Of a stretch of 64,000 bases of DNA, positions 1-7,050 are shown one piece after another (positions within the stretch are counted from its first letter, which is position 1; every line of letters starts with the position of its first letter). This stretch comes from Actinomycetospora callitridis (GTDB lineage: Bacteria > Actinomycetota > Actinomycetes > Mycobacteriales > Pseudonocardiaceae). The stretch lies in contig NZ_JAQZAK010000008.1 of the NCBI RefSeq assembly GCF_028737265.1, positions 185,458 through 249,457 of the forward strand, in the 5' to 3' direction. The translations under genes and the position numbers were made by a program. The notes under the pieces were generated by a model. It did not search any database. It was not told the origin of the DNA and saw only the letters and a list, made by a program, of their open reading frames with translations.

Positions 1-1
1 C

Positions 2-466
2 GGCGGTGCGGTCGGCAAGGCCGCGCGCGGTGGACGTCGTCGCAAGGCGGCTGCCGCCGAGGAGCCGGTCGACGACGGCGTGGACGCCGCCGACGAGATC
101 GAGGACGTCGAGGACGTCGACGACGAGGTCGACGACACGGAGGAGCCCGAGTCCGACGAGGCCGTGGCCGAGACCGAGGAGGCCGACGAGCCCGAGGAGG
201 CCCCCTCGCGGGCCACGTCGCGCCGTCGTGCCTCGCGGCCCCCGTCGGCGTCGTCGAAGAGCTCCGGCAGCGGTTCATCGAGCAGCGGCTCGACCAGCAG
301 CGACACCGGCCAGGAGCGTCGTCGTCGTTCGTCGTCGGGCGCGTCGTCCGACGACAGCGCGAACCGCACCAGCAACGGCTCGACGCGTCGGACGTCGTCG
401 GGGTCGCGCAGCAAGGCCACCGCCGGCTCCGGCTCGCGCCGTGGATCGGGGAAGCGCGATGACTGA
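2..466 (+). CDS. 3' end of an unidentified gas-vesicle operon gene (partial)
   Basis: The reading frame is open from the first bases of the window to a TGA at 464-466, so the start lies upstream. About 154 residues are visible and no folded domain is recognisable. The order is a short Lys/Arg stretch, an Asp/Glu-rich block at roughly residues 20-65, then a Ser/Arg/Gly-rich low-complexity tail ending in basic residues. The same acidic-then-basic layout recurs in the next gene, in the GvpO N-terminus and in the GvpJ C-terminus, which argues that it belongs to the gas-vesicle operon. Its stop overlaps the next start by 8 bases. Its identity cannot be decided from this tail. Confidence 0.6.
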   Translation, partial: GGAVGKAARGGRRRKAAAAEEPVDDGVDAADEIEDVEDVDDEVDDTEEPESDEAVAETEEADEPEEAPSRATSRRRASRPPSASSKSSGSGSSSSGSTSSDTGQERRRRSSSGASSDDSANRTSNGSTRRTSSGSRSKATAGSGSRRGSGKRDD

Positions 467-1742
467 GTCCACGACGACCGACCCGCGGGCGGCCTCGAAC
501 GGTCAGGTCCCGCACGACGACGAGGGCGGGTCCGGCTCGTCGATCACCGACGTGCTGCCCGTCGACCGTCTCAAGCAGGCGGCACAGACGCTGCTGAAGA
601 CGGCCACCGACAAGGCGGTCAACGCCGCCCTCGACCAGGTCGAGGGCCTCACCGGCCGGCTCACCGACGTCGCCGAGAACGGCGGGGTCGGCCTCTCGGC
701 CGCCCTCGGCGGCGGCCAGTCGATGATGCAGGGCGGGAGCGCCGTCGGCGGCGCACTGAAGGGTGGGCTGTCCGCGGTGAAGGACAAGGTCACGGGAGCG
801 CTCGGCATCGGCGGCGGGGACGACGACGACGAGGGCGACGAGGACGGCAGCGGGAGCGGTGGCGGCAGCGGCAGCACCGGCCGCGGCAAGTTCAAGTTCA
901 TGAACATCTACGAGGTCCAGGACGTCGGGGTCCCGCTGCGCGTGGCCTACGACCAGTGGACCCAGATGGCCGACTTCCCGAGCTTCATGAAGAAGGTCGA
1001 GACGGTCAACCAGGAGTCCGACGAGAAGGTCGTCTGGACCGCCAAGGTGTTCTGGTCGCGTCGTTCCTGGGAGACGACTATCCGCGAACAGGTTCCGGAT
1101 AGCCACATTCTGTGGGTGTCGTCGGGAGCGAAGGGTTCTGCGGACGGGATCGTGACGTTCAGCGAACTCGCGCCGAACCTGACGCGCATCGTCCTGATCA
1201 TGGAGTACTACCCGCAGGGCTTCTTCGAGAAGACGGGGAATCTCTGGCGCGCGGTCGGGCGTCGTGCCCGGCTCGAGTTCAAGCACTTCTGCCGTCACGT
1301 CATGATGGACACGCTGATCAACCGCGAGGAACTCGAGGGCTGGCGCGGCGAGATCCGCGACAGCGAGGTCGTCAAGACCCACGAGGAAGCCCTCGAGGAG
1401 GAGCAGCGGGCGGCCGAGGAGGACGAGGAGCTCGAGGACTCCGAGGAGGGCGAGGAGGGCGAGCTCGCCGACGAGGACGTCGACGAGGACGAGGACGTCG
1501 ACGACGACCTCGTGGCCGAGGACGAGGACGCCGACGAGGACCTCGACGAGCTCGAGGACGAGGCGGAAGAGGCGGACGAGGCGGACGAGGACGAGCTCGA
1601 CGACGAGCTCGAGGACGAGGCCGAGGAGGACGTCGACGACGACCTCCCGGAGGACGCCGAGGACGAGGCCGCGGAGGACGCCCCCGCCGAGGAGGACGAC
1701 CGCCCGCGTCGTCGCTCGCGGCGCCAGCGCACTCCGGCCTGA
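459..1742 (+). CDS. Gas-vesicle-associated SRPBCC (polyketide cyclase-like) protein with long acidic tail
   Basis: 427 residues from ATG 459, which overlaps the preceding stop. The N-terminus (1-145) is Gly/Asp-rich linker with an amphipathic stretch. Residues about 147-300 look like an SRPBCC/START-type ligand-binding fold (FKFMNIYEV start, FPSFMKKVE, MEYYPQGFFEKTGNLW), the family found in Streptomyces gvp clusters, where the gene is sometimes called gvpZ. The last 120 residues are almost only Glu, Asp, Ala and Leu and end in an Arg-rich cap. Its position directly before gvpA supports a gas-vesicle role, probably accessory or binding at the vesicle surface. The ligand is unknown. The tail is presumably disordered. 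Confidence 0.75.
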   Translation: MTESTTTDPRAASNGQVPHDDEGGSGSSITDVLPVDRLKQAAQTLLKTATDKAVNAALDQVEGLTGRLTDVAENGGVGLSAALGGGQSMMQGGSAVGGALKGGLSAVKDKVTGALGIGGGDDDDEGDEDGSGSGGGSGSTGRGKFKFMNIYEVQDVGVPLRVAYDQWTQMADFPSFMKKVETVNQESDEKVVWTAKVFWSRRSWETTIREQVPDSHILWVSSGAKGSADGIVTFSELAPNLTRIVLIMEYYPQGFFEKTGNLWRAVGRRARLEFKHFCRHVMMDTLINREELEGWRGEIRDSEVVKTHEEALEEEQRAAEEDEELEDSEEGEEGELADEDVDEDEDVDDDLVAEDEDADEDLDELEDEAEEADEADEDELDDELEDEAEEDVDDDLPEDAEDEAAEDAPAEEDDRPRRRSRRQRTPA

Positions 1743-1757
1743 TCGACGGCCGATCGA

Positions 1758-1798
1758 CGCCCACGACGGGTCCCGGTCCCCGGGGCCCGTCGTGGGCG
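1758..1798 (+). other. Strong hairpin between the SRPBCC gene and gvpA
   Basis: A perfect 13-bp inverted repeat (1758-1770 with 1786-1798) encloses a 15-base C/G-rich loop. It lies 15 bases after the SRPBCC stop and 28 bases before gvpA. There is no T-run, so a classical terminator is unlikely. It could attenuate read-through or protect the 5' end of a processed gvpA transcript. Confidence 0.6.
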
Positions 1799-1825
1799 AT
1801 CCGCACAGGGAGGAAGTGAGACAGC

Positions 1826-2209
1826 GTGACGATCAGCCAGCAATCGGGCGGCGGCGTCCAGAAGGCGCCCCAGGGCGGGCTCGCCGAGGTCCTCGACCTC
1901 ATCCTCGACAAGGGCCTCGTGATCGATGCGTTCGTCAAGGTGTCGCTCGTCGGCATCGAGCTGATCACGATCGACGCCCGGATCGTCGTGGCGAGTGTCG
2001 ACACCTATCTGAAGTTCGCCGAGGCCACCAACCGCCTCGACCTGCACCAGAAGGGTGGCAAGGACCTCGGGGAGTTCATGGGCGGCCTCACCGAGGGCGC
2101 CACCGAGGGCGGCGCGAAGGGCAAGACCAAGGGGGTGCTCGACGCCGGCAAGGAGAAGTGGGACGAGGTCCGCGGCGAGCGCCAGCAGAGCAAGCGCGAG
2201 AAGGCGTGA
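1826..2209 (+). CDS. gvpA: Gas vesicle major structural protein GvpA
   Basis: 127 residues from GTG 1826, preceded by an AGGGAGGAAG ribosome-binding site. Residues about 18-70 match the GvpA core: LAEVLDLILDKG, VIDAFVKVSLVGIELI, then ARIVVASVDTYLKFAEA. GvpA forms the ribs of the gas-filled protein shell. The family is usually 70-140 residues. The C-terminal 55 residues here are Gly/Lys-rich and hydrophilic, an extension common in actinomycete GvpA. A second GvpA-fold protein (GvpJ, 4483) and a third (GvpS, 5792) lie downstream, but this copy is closest to the canonical shell protein. It follows the hairpin at 1758, which may separate its expression from the upstream genes. Confidence 0.93.
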   Translation: MTISQQSGGGVQKAPQGGLAEVLDLILDKGLVIDAFVKVSLVGIELITIDARIVVASVDTYLKFAEATNRLDLHQKGGKDLGEFMGGLTEGATEGGAKGKTKGVLDAGKEKWDEVRGERQQSKREKA

Positions 2210-2219
2210 GGGGGCCGAG

Positions 2220-3026
2220 GTGACCACGACGGAGGACTCCACCAAGTCCCGGAGCACGACCCGCGGGTCCTACATCTACGGCATCGTGCCGGCAGGGATG
2301 CGCATCCCCGACGGGCTCGAGCCGATCCCGCACGGCGACGAGGACGGCGAGCTGGGTCTCGTCACCGAGGGCGAGCTCGCGGCCGTCGTCAGCGACGTGT
2401 CGGCCGACCGCCCCCTGGGCACCCGGCGCGACCTGATGGCGCACGAGGCCGTCCTCAACGCGATCGCGCAGGAGGTGCCGGTGCTCCCGATGCGTTTCGG
2501 GGCGGTCGTCACCGACGACGACGCGGTGGCCGACGAGCTGCTGAAGCCGCACCAGGACTACTTCCTGCGCGCGCTCGACCAGCTCCGCGGCCACCTCGAG
2601 TTCCGGCTGCGCGGCGATTACAACCAGGACGTCATCCTCACCCGCATCGTCGAGTCCGATCCCCGCATCCAGCAGCTGCGGGAGAAGATCGCCGGGGTCA
2701 GCGAGGACGCGAGCTACTACGACCGCATCCAGCTCGGCGAGTCGATCTCGAAGGCGATGGACCAGCTGCGGCAGGAGGACGCGCAGGCCACGGTCGACGC
2801 GCTCTCGAAGTTCGCGGTGGCGACCGAGGTCAAGGAGGCGGGCGGCGAGAACGGGGCCGTGCACCTGGCGTTCCTCGTGAAGACCGACGGGCGTGACGAT
2901 TTCGAGCAGGCCGTCGACGACCTGGGCAACGCCTGGGCCGGGCGGGTCGAGCTGCGGCTCATCGGGCCCACGGCGGCCTTCGACTTCCTGCCCGAGTTCG
3001 AAGCGCCTCCCGAAGCCCAGGCCTGA
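2220..3026 (+). CDS. gvpF: Gas vesicle protein GvpF
   Basis: 268 residues from GTG 2220, 10 bases after the gvpA stop, with GGGGCCGAGG as ribosome-binding sequence. The GvpF/GvpL family signature is clear: an N-terminal YIYGIVPAG strand, the VVSDV segment, a central MRFGAVV motif near residue 95, and a C-terminal VELRLIGPTAAFDF segment. GvpF/L proteins are needed for vesicle assembly; GvpF has been found bound to the gas-facing side of GvpA ribs and may act as a chaperone. A paralogue, GvpL, lies at 5025. The 20-residue Thr/Ser-rich N-terminus is an extension before the domain. Confidence 0.92.
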   Translation: MTTTEDSTKSRSTTRGSYIYGIVPAGMRIPDGLEPIPHGDEDGELGLVTEGELAAVVSDVSADRPLGTRRDLMAHEAVLNAIAQEVPVLPMRFGAVVTDDDAVADELLKPHQDYFLRALDQLRGHLEFRLRGDYNQDVILTRIVESDPRIQQLREKIAGVSEDASYYDRIQLGESISKAMDQLRQEDAQATVDALSKFAVATEVKEAGGENGAVHLAFLVKTDGRDDFEQAVDDLGNAWAGRVELRLIGPTAAFDFLPEFEAPPEAQA

Positions 3027-3039
3027 GGGCCGGCGCACC

Positions 3040-3273
3040 GTGGGTTTCTTCACCGAGCTGCTGCTCCTGCCCCTCGCCCCGGTCCGCGGGGTGGCCTGGG
3101 TCGGCGAGAAGATCGCCGACCAGGTCGACCACCAGATGAACGACCCCGGCGTCATCCGCGCGCAGATCGACGAGCTGGACGCCGCGTTCGACCGCGGTGA
3201 GATCAGCGAGGACGAACGGGACGAGCAGCAGACCGTCCTGCTGCAGCGCCTCGTGGGCGGGGGTGGGACGTGA
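3040..3273 (+). CDS. gvpG: Gas vesicle protein GvpG
   Basis: 77 residues from GTG 3040. The family hallmarks are all present: an N-terminal hydrophobic GFFTELLLLPLAPVRGV stretch, a WVGEKIADQVDHQ helix, and a C-terminal acidic helix with EISEDERDEQQ. GvpG is a small accessory protein that interacts with GvpF/L during vesicle assembly. It lies 13 bases after gvpF, and its stop overlaps the GTG of gvpO by four bases, so translation is probably coupled. The length is typical (about 70-90 residues). Confidence 0.9.
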   Translation: MGFFTELLLLPLAPVRGVAWVGEKIADQVDHQMNDPGVIRAQIDELDAAFDRGEISEDERDEQQTVLLQRLVGGGGT

Positions 3274-4442
3274 CGCGGTCCGCCGACGTCACCGAGGACG
3301 ACGACGCCCCGCGCGTCACCGATCAGGAACGGCCCCGCCGCCGACGCTCGGCGGCGTCCGGTGAGTCCGGGGAGGACGCGCCGAAGCGACGCCGGTCGAA
3401 CGGGGACGCGACCCCCTCGGAGTCCTCGTCCTCGGAGTCCTCGTCCTCGGAATCCTCGGCCGAGGAGAAGCCGCGTCGCCGGCGCCGGACGTCCGAGACG
3501 GCGTCCGGGTCGGACGAGGAGCGTCCTCGCCGGAGTCGGCGTCCGGAGGGCGAGGTCGAGAGCGAGCGGCCGCGACGTCGCCGGCCGTCGGAGGCCTCGA
3601 GCGACTCGGACGAGGAGCGCCCGAAGCGGCGCCGGCCGTCCGAGGTGTCGAGCGACTCGGACGAGGAGCGCCCGAAGCGGCGCCGGTCGGAGGCCTCGAG
3701 CGGTTCCGACGACGAGCGTCCGAAGCGGCGCCGGACGTCGAACGGCGGGAGCGGCACCACGGGATCGGATGACGAGCGCCCGCGCCGTCGGCGCCGGACC
3801 GAGGAGAACGGCGACTCGGCGCCCGACCAGGAACGTCCCCGTCGTCGCCGCCGGCCCGCTGCGGACGAGTCCGCGGCGGACTCCGGTGGGGGCGAGGAGC
3901 GTCCGCGCCGTCGGCGCCGTCCGGAGGGCGAGCAGGAACGGCCCCGCCGGCGCCGTGCGGAGGACACCACGGACGACGCCGCTGAGGACACCGCCGACGA
4001 CGCTGTGGAGATCGACGAGCCGGAGGACCTGGACGAGGACGACGTCGACGAGGACGACGACGTCGAGGACGAGCCCGAGGATCTGGACGACGCCGAGGAC
4101 CTGGACGAGCCCGAGGACGTCGACGAGTCCGAGGACGTCGAGGAGTCCGAGCCCGAACCCGAGCCCGAACCGGCACCCAAGAAGCCCATCCCCGCTCGCA
4201 AGATCGCTCGCTACGCGGCGGAGCAGGTGATGGAGATGAGCGGCAAGGAGAGCGAGTCGATCACCTCGGTGCGCCGCACCGACGAGGGCTACGTCGTGGG
4301 CCTGGAGGTGGTGGAGAGCCACCGGATCCCCGAGTCCACCGACATCCTGGCGATCTACGAGGCCGAGATGGACGAGGACGGCGAGCTGATCAGCTACAAA
4401 CGGCTGAAGCGCTACACCCGGGGCCGCGGCGACGACGAGTGA
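3270..4442 (+). CDS. gvpO: Gas vesicle protein GvpO with a long repetitive charged N-terminus
   Basis: 390 residues from GTG 3270. Only residues about 306-385 form the GvpO domain (KIARYAAEQVMEMSGKES, then GYVVGLEVVESHRIP, STDILAIYEAEMDEDGEL, YKRLKRYTRG), an accessory/assembly family normally 100-150 residues long. The first 300 residues are low complexity. About ten imperfect repeats of DEERPKRRRPSE type run from residue 20 to 230, followed by an almost pure Asp/Glu/Val block at 230-300. The repeats are also visible in the DNA at 3600-3740. The polyampholyte tail is presumably disordered. Repeat count may vary between strains by slippage. Confidence 0.88.
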   Translation: MTRSADVTEDDDAPRVTDQERPRRRRSAASGESGEDAPKRRRSNGDATPSESSSSESSSSESSAEEKPRRRRRTSETASGSDEERPRRSRRPEGEVESERPRRRRPSEASSDSDEERPKRRRPSEVSSDSDEERPKRRRSEASSGSDDERPKRRRTSNGGSGTTGSDDERPRRRRRTEENGDSAPDQERPRRRRRPAADESAADSGGGEERPRRRRRPEGEQERPRRRRAEDTTDDAAEDTADDAVEIDEPEDLDEDDVDEDDDVEDEPEDLDDAEDLDEPEDVDESEDVEESEPEPEPEPAPKKPIPARKIARYAAEQVMEMSGKESESITSVRRTDEGYVVGLEVVESHRIPESTDILAIYEAEMDEDGELISYKRLKRYTRGRGDDE

Positions 4443-4482
4443 CGGCCCGACGCGAGCCGGGGGGACACGAGAGGGAGTGACC

Positions 4483-5028
4483 ATGAGCGACCCGGTGCGC
4501 TGGACCGGGCAGATGCCGTCCGCCCCGAACCAGGCCGGCGGCCGCCAGCCGGCGGCCCAGGGCGGCGGCGGCGACGGCACGAACCTCGCCGACATCCTCG
4601 AGCGGGTCCTCGACAAGGGCATCGTCATCGCCGGCGACGTCCAGATCAACCTGCTCGACATCGAGCTGCTGACCATCAAGCTCCGGCTCATCGTGGCGTC
4701 CGTCGACCGCGCCAAGGAGATGGGCATCGACTGGTGGGAGCGCGACCCCACCCTCTCCTCGGGCCACAGCGAGCTCGAACAGGAGAACCGCCGGCTGCGG
4801 GAGCGCCTCGAGGCGCTGGAGGGCCGCAACGGACAGGCGGCCCTCGAGGGCGACGACGACCCCGACGAGGTCGAGGTCGAGGACGAGGACGCCGAGCTGG
4901 TCGACGCCGAGATCGTCGACGACACCGAGGAACCCGAACCCCAGCCTGCGCGCCGGCCGAAGCAGACGGCGCAACAGGGCGGCGGGGGGAAGGCCGCGCC
5001 GCGCCGACGTCGGAAGGCGGAGGAATGA
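4483..5028 (+). CDS. gvpJ: Gas vesicle protein GvpJ (GvpA-fold minor shell/nucleation protein)
   Basis: 181 residues from ATG 4483, preferred over a GTG six bases upstream because GAGGGAG lies just before. Residues about 36-85 carry the GvpA/GvpJ core (LADILERVLDKGIVIAG, INLLDIELLTIKLRLIVASVD). The continuation KEMGIDWW and the absence of the YLKYAEA end of GvpA mark it as GvpJ/GvpM-type. A predicted coiled-coil (LEQENRRLRERLEALEG) follows, then an acidic stretch and a basic Arg-rich C-terminus. GvpJ is a minor component that is essential in several clusters and is thought to shape or nucleate vesicle tips. Its stop overlaps the gvpL start. Confidence 0.88.
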   Translation: MSDPVRWTGQMPSAPNQAGGRQPAAQGGGGDGTNLADILERVLDKGIVIAGDVQINLLDIELLTIKLRLIVASVDRAKEMGIDWWERDPTLSSGHSELEQENRRLRERLEALEGRNGQAALEGDDDPDEVEVEDEDAELVDAEIVDDTEEPEPQPARRPKQTAQQGGGGKAAPRRRRKAEE

Positions 5029-5795
5029 GCGACACGCTGACCTACGTCTACGCCGTCGCCCGCGACGTCGACCCCGCCGCCGTGGCGGGGCTCGAGGGCC
5101 TCGGCGGGCGTCCCGTCCGGACGGTCGAGCACCGCGGGGTGACCGCCGTGGTGAGCGACGCCGACCGTGCCGAGTTCCAGGAACGGGCTCTCGAGGAGCG
5201 CCTGGAGGACCTCGAGTGGCTGGCCGCGACCGCCCGGGCGCACCACCACGTCGTCGACACCCTCGGGCGCGACCACCTCGTGGCGCCGCTCGGACTGGCC
5301 ACGGTGTACTTCGACGACGAGCGGGTGCGGGCGGTGCTCGAGGAGAGCGCCGAGACCTTCTCCGCGGTGCTCGACCGTCTCGACGGACGCGCCGAGTGGG
5401 GCCTCAAGGTCTACGCCCGCAAGGGCCGTCCGGACGCGACCGAGGCGGAGGCCGAGAAGCCGCGATCGGGCGCGGACTACCTCCGCCGGCGCCGCAAGGC
5501 CCTGCGCGAGGGCGACACGACGCTCGAGGACGCCCGCCGGGCGGCCGGCGAGGTGGACGCGGCCGCGTCGGCCCTCGCCGCCGCCACCCGGAGCCACCGT
5601 CTGCAGGACGCGCAGCTGTCGGGGCAGTCCGACCCGATGGTGCTCAACCAGGCCTACCTGCTGCCGGTCGAGCGGGCCGACGAGCTCCGCGCCCTCGTCG
5701 CCTCGTACCAGGACCACCCGAAGATGCGGGTCGAGCTCACCGGGCCCTGGGTCCCCTACTCCTTCGCCGCCGCCACGGAGGGATCGGCGTCGTGA
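5025..5795 (+). CDS. gvpL: Gas vesicle protein GvpL (GvpF/L family)
   Basis: 256 residues from ATG 5025 in an ATGA overlap with gvpJ. It is a member of the GvpF/L family: N-terminal TYVYAVARDV strand, VEHRGVTAVVSD, the APLGLATVYFDDERV central segment, WGLKVY, and the closing VELTGPWVPYSFA. GvpL contacts several accessory Gvp proteins during assembly. It differs from GvpF at 2220 in lacking the Thr-rich leader and in having a Glu/Arg-rich insertion near residues 140-165. The downstream gvpS start overlaps its stop by four bases. Confidence 0.9.
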   Translation: MSDTLTYVYAVARDVDPAAVAGLEGLGGRPVRTVEHRGVTAVVSDADRAEFQERALEERLEDLEWLAATARAHHHVVDTLGRDHLVAPLGLATVYFDDERVRAVLEESAETFSAVLDRLDGRAEWGLKVYARKGRPDATEAEAEKPRSGADYLRRRRKALREGDTTLEDARRAAGEVDAAASALAAATRSHRLQDAQLSGQSDPMVLNQAYLLPVERADELRALVASYQDHPKMRVELTGPWVPYSFAAATEGSAS

Positions 5796-6100
5796 CGGGC
5801 CCGTCCTCGGGAGAGCTCGAGCCACGGGCGACGTCGCTGTTCGGGGACGAGGAGGTCGCGCTGGTCGACCTGCTCGACCGGCTGCTCGCCGGCGGCGTCG
5901 TGCTGGTCGGCGACCTGACGATCTCGCTCGCCGGGGTCGACCTCGTGCGCATCTCGCTCCGGGCGCTGGTCATGTCGATCGCGCCGGTGGAGCGGCAGGG
6001 CACGCTGGCGGAGCGGGCCGAACGGGGCGACGTGCCGCGGCACGGATCCGCCGCGCCGAGGGCCCTGACGGCCCGGGAGCTGGAGCCGGGCGATGAGTGA
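5792..6100 (+). CDS. gvpS: Gas vesicle protein GvpS (GvpA-like)
   Basis: 102 residues from GTG 5792 (GTGA overlap with gvpL). Residues about 22-68 carry a GvpA-type fold: VALVDLLDRLLAGGVVLVGD, then LTISLAGVDLVRISLRALV. This is more divergent than GvpA and GvpJ and has the short form called GvpS in Streptomyces clusters. Its position between gvpL and gvpK matches the conserved actinomycete order, which supports the name. It is likely a minor shell or assembly component. The stop overlaps the gvpK ATG by eight bases. Confidence 0.8.
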   Translation: MTGPSSGELEPRATSLFGDEEVALVDLLDRLLAGGVVLVGDLTISLAGVDLVRISLRALVMSIAPVERQGTLAERAERGDVPRHGSAAPRALTARELEPGDE

Positions 6101-6380
6101 GCGGGCGAACCGCATCGAGATCGACAAGGACGAGGTCCGCCGGGACCTCATGAAGCTGGTGCTCACCATCGTCGAGCTGCTGCGCCAGCTGATGGAGCGG
6201 CAGGCGATCCGGCGCGTCGACCAGGGCGACCTCACCGAGCAGGAGGAGGAGGACCTCGGCACCTCCCTGATGCTGCTGGCGGAGGCGATGGACGAGCTCA
6301 CCGAGCAGTTCGGGCTCACGGCGGACGACCTCAACCTGGATCTCGGACCGCTGGGCCCGCTGCTGCCGCGCGACCGCTGA
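6093..6380 (+). CDS. gvpK: Gas vesicle protein GvpK
   Basis: 95 residues from ATG 6093, overlapping gvpS. The GvpK signature is present throughout: RIEIDKDEVRRDLMKLVLTI, ELLRQLMERQAIRRV, EEEDLGTSLMLLAEAMDEL, then FGLTADDLNLDLGPLG. GvpK is an accessory protein needed for vesicle formation in several clusters. The length is normal for the family (about 85-115). It is the last recognisable gvp gene, and the Asp23-family gene follows 65 bases later. Confidence 0.93.
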   Translation: MSERANRIEIDKDEVRRDLMKLVLTIVELLRQLMERQAIRRVDQGDLTEQEEEDLGTSLMLLAEAMDELTEQFGLTADDLNLDLGPLGPLLPRDR

Positions 6381-6445
6381 CCGCGGTGCCCGATCGTGCG
6401 GACGGGATCGGACTCCGCCGGGACGAGGCGGGGTACTCGGAGCAC

Positions 6446-6940
6446 ATGACCAGCGCCGAGCGTCCGAGCAGCACCCCCTCCAGCCCCACGCCGACGGCCA
6501 CCTCGGTCGGCGGCGCCGGCGCCGTCGGCGACCCGACCGCCGTCGACGGCACCACCGAGGTGCTGCCCTCGGTGGTCCAGAAGGTGACGGCGTTCTCGGC
6601 GCGCGAGATCCCGGGTGTCGTCGCGCTCGGAGCCAGCTCGTCCCGCGCCGTCGGGGCCGTGCGCCAGACGCTCACGGGCAGCACCGAGAACACCGCGGGC
6701 GTCCGCGTCGAGCTCGAGAACCAGACGGCCCGCATCGGGCTGGACGTCGAGATCGAGTACGGCGTCGGGGCCCGCGAGCTCGTCCGCGCGCTGCGTCGCC
6801 ACGTGCCGAAGGCCGTCGAGGAGATCGCCGGCGTCACCGTCGTCGAGCTCAACGTCGTCATCACCGACGTGCACCTGCCCGGTGGCGACGACGTCGACGC
6901 CGGCGGGACGCCGCCTCCGCCGCCCGCCGCGACGCTGTAG
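6446..6940 (+). CDS. Asp23/Gls24-family envelope stress protein
   Basis: 164 residues if started at ATG 6446, which has a weak CGGAG upstream; an in-frame GTG at 6386 would add 20 residues. The first 35 residues are Ser/Pro/Thr-rich. Residues about 38-145 show the Asp23 domain: a start around TEVLPSVVQKVTAFSAREIPG, a central VRVELENQTARIGLDVEIEYG, and the closing VEEIAGVTVVELNVVITDVHL. Asp23 proteins sit near the membrane and respond to envelope or alkaline stress. No membrane segment is visible here. It is co-directional with and close to gvpK, and followed by a hairpin, so it probably ends the gas-vesicle transcript. Confidence 0.82.
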   Translation: MTSAERPSSTPSSPTPTATSVGGAGAVGDPTAVDGTTEVLPSVVQKVTAFSAREIPGVVALGASSSRAVGAVRQTLTGSTENTAGVRVELENQTARIGLDVEIEYGVGARELVRALRRHVPKAVEEIAGVTVVELNVVITDVHLPGGDDVDAGGTPPPPPAATL

Positions 6941-6945
6941 CGGCC

Positions 6946-6965
6946 CCCGCCCCGGGAGGGGCGGG
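6946..6965 (+). terminator. GC-rich hairpin after the gvp/Asp23 operon
   Basis: A perfect 8-bp inverted repeat, CCCGCCCC with GGGGCGGG around a GGGA loop, starts five bases after the Asp23 stop. There is no T-run, which is usual for high-GC actinomycete terminators. Confidence 0.55.
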
Positions 6966-7050
6966 CCCGGCTCCGGCGGTGGTCGTGGCAGCATCGGGCG
7001 TCGACCAGCCCGGTGCGACGGGCGCGCGGGACGACCAGGGGAGGCCACCG

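Noticed and set aside
459..1742. Starting the SRPBCC gene further upstream at position 6
   Set aside because: The upstream frame is an Arg/Pro-rich shadow of the overlapping partial gene; ATG 459 gives a normal N-terminus in an 8-base overlap.
3600..3740. GvpO repeat region as a CRISPR-like or mobile repeat
   Set aside because: The DNA repeats are in phase with codons and encode DEERPKRRR-type units, so they are coding repeats.
2088..5825. A 1245-codon minus-strand open frame antisense to the gas-vesicle operon
   Set aside because: Long antisense frames are expected at this GC content. The composition is Arg/Leu/Val-rich without motifs, while the plus-strand frames encode recognisable Gvp proteins.
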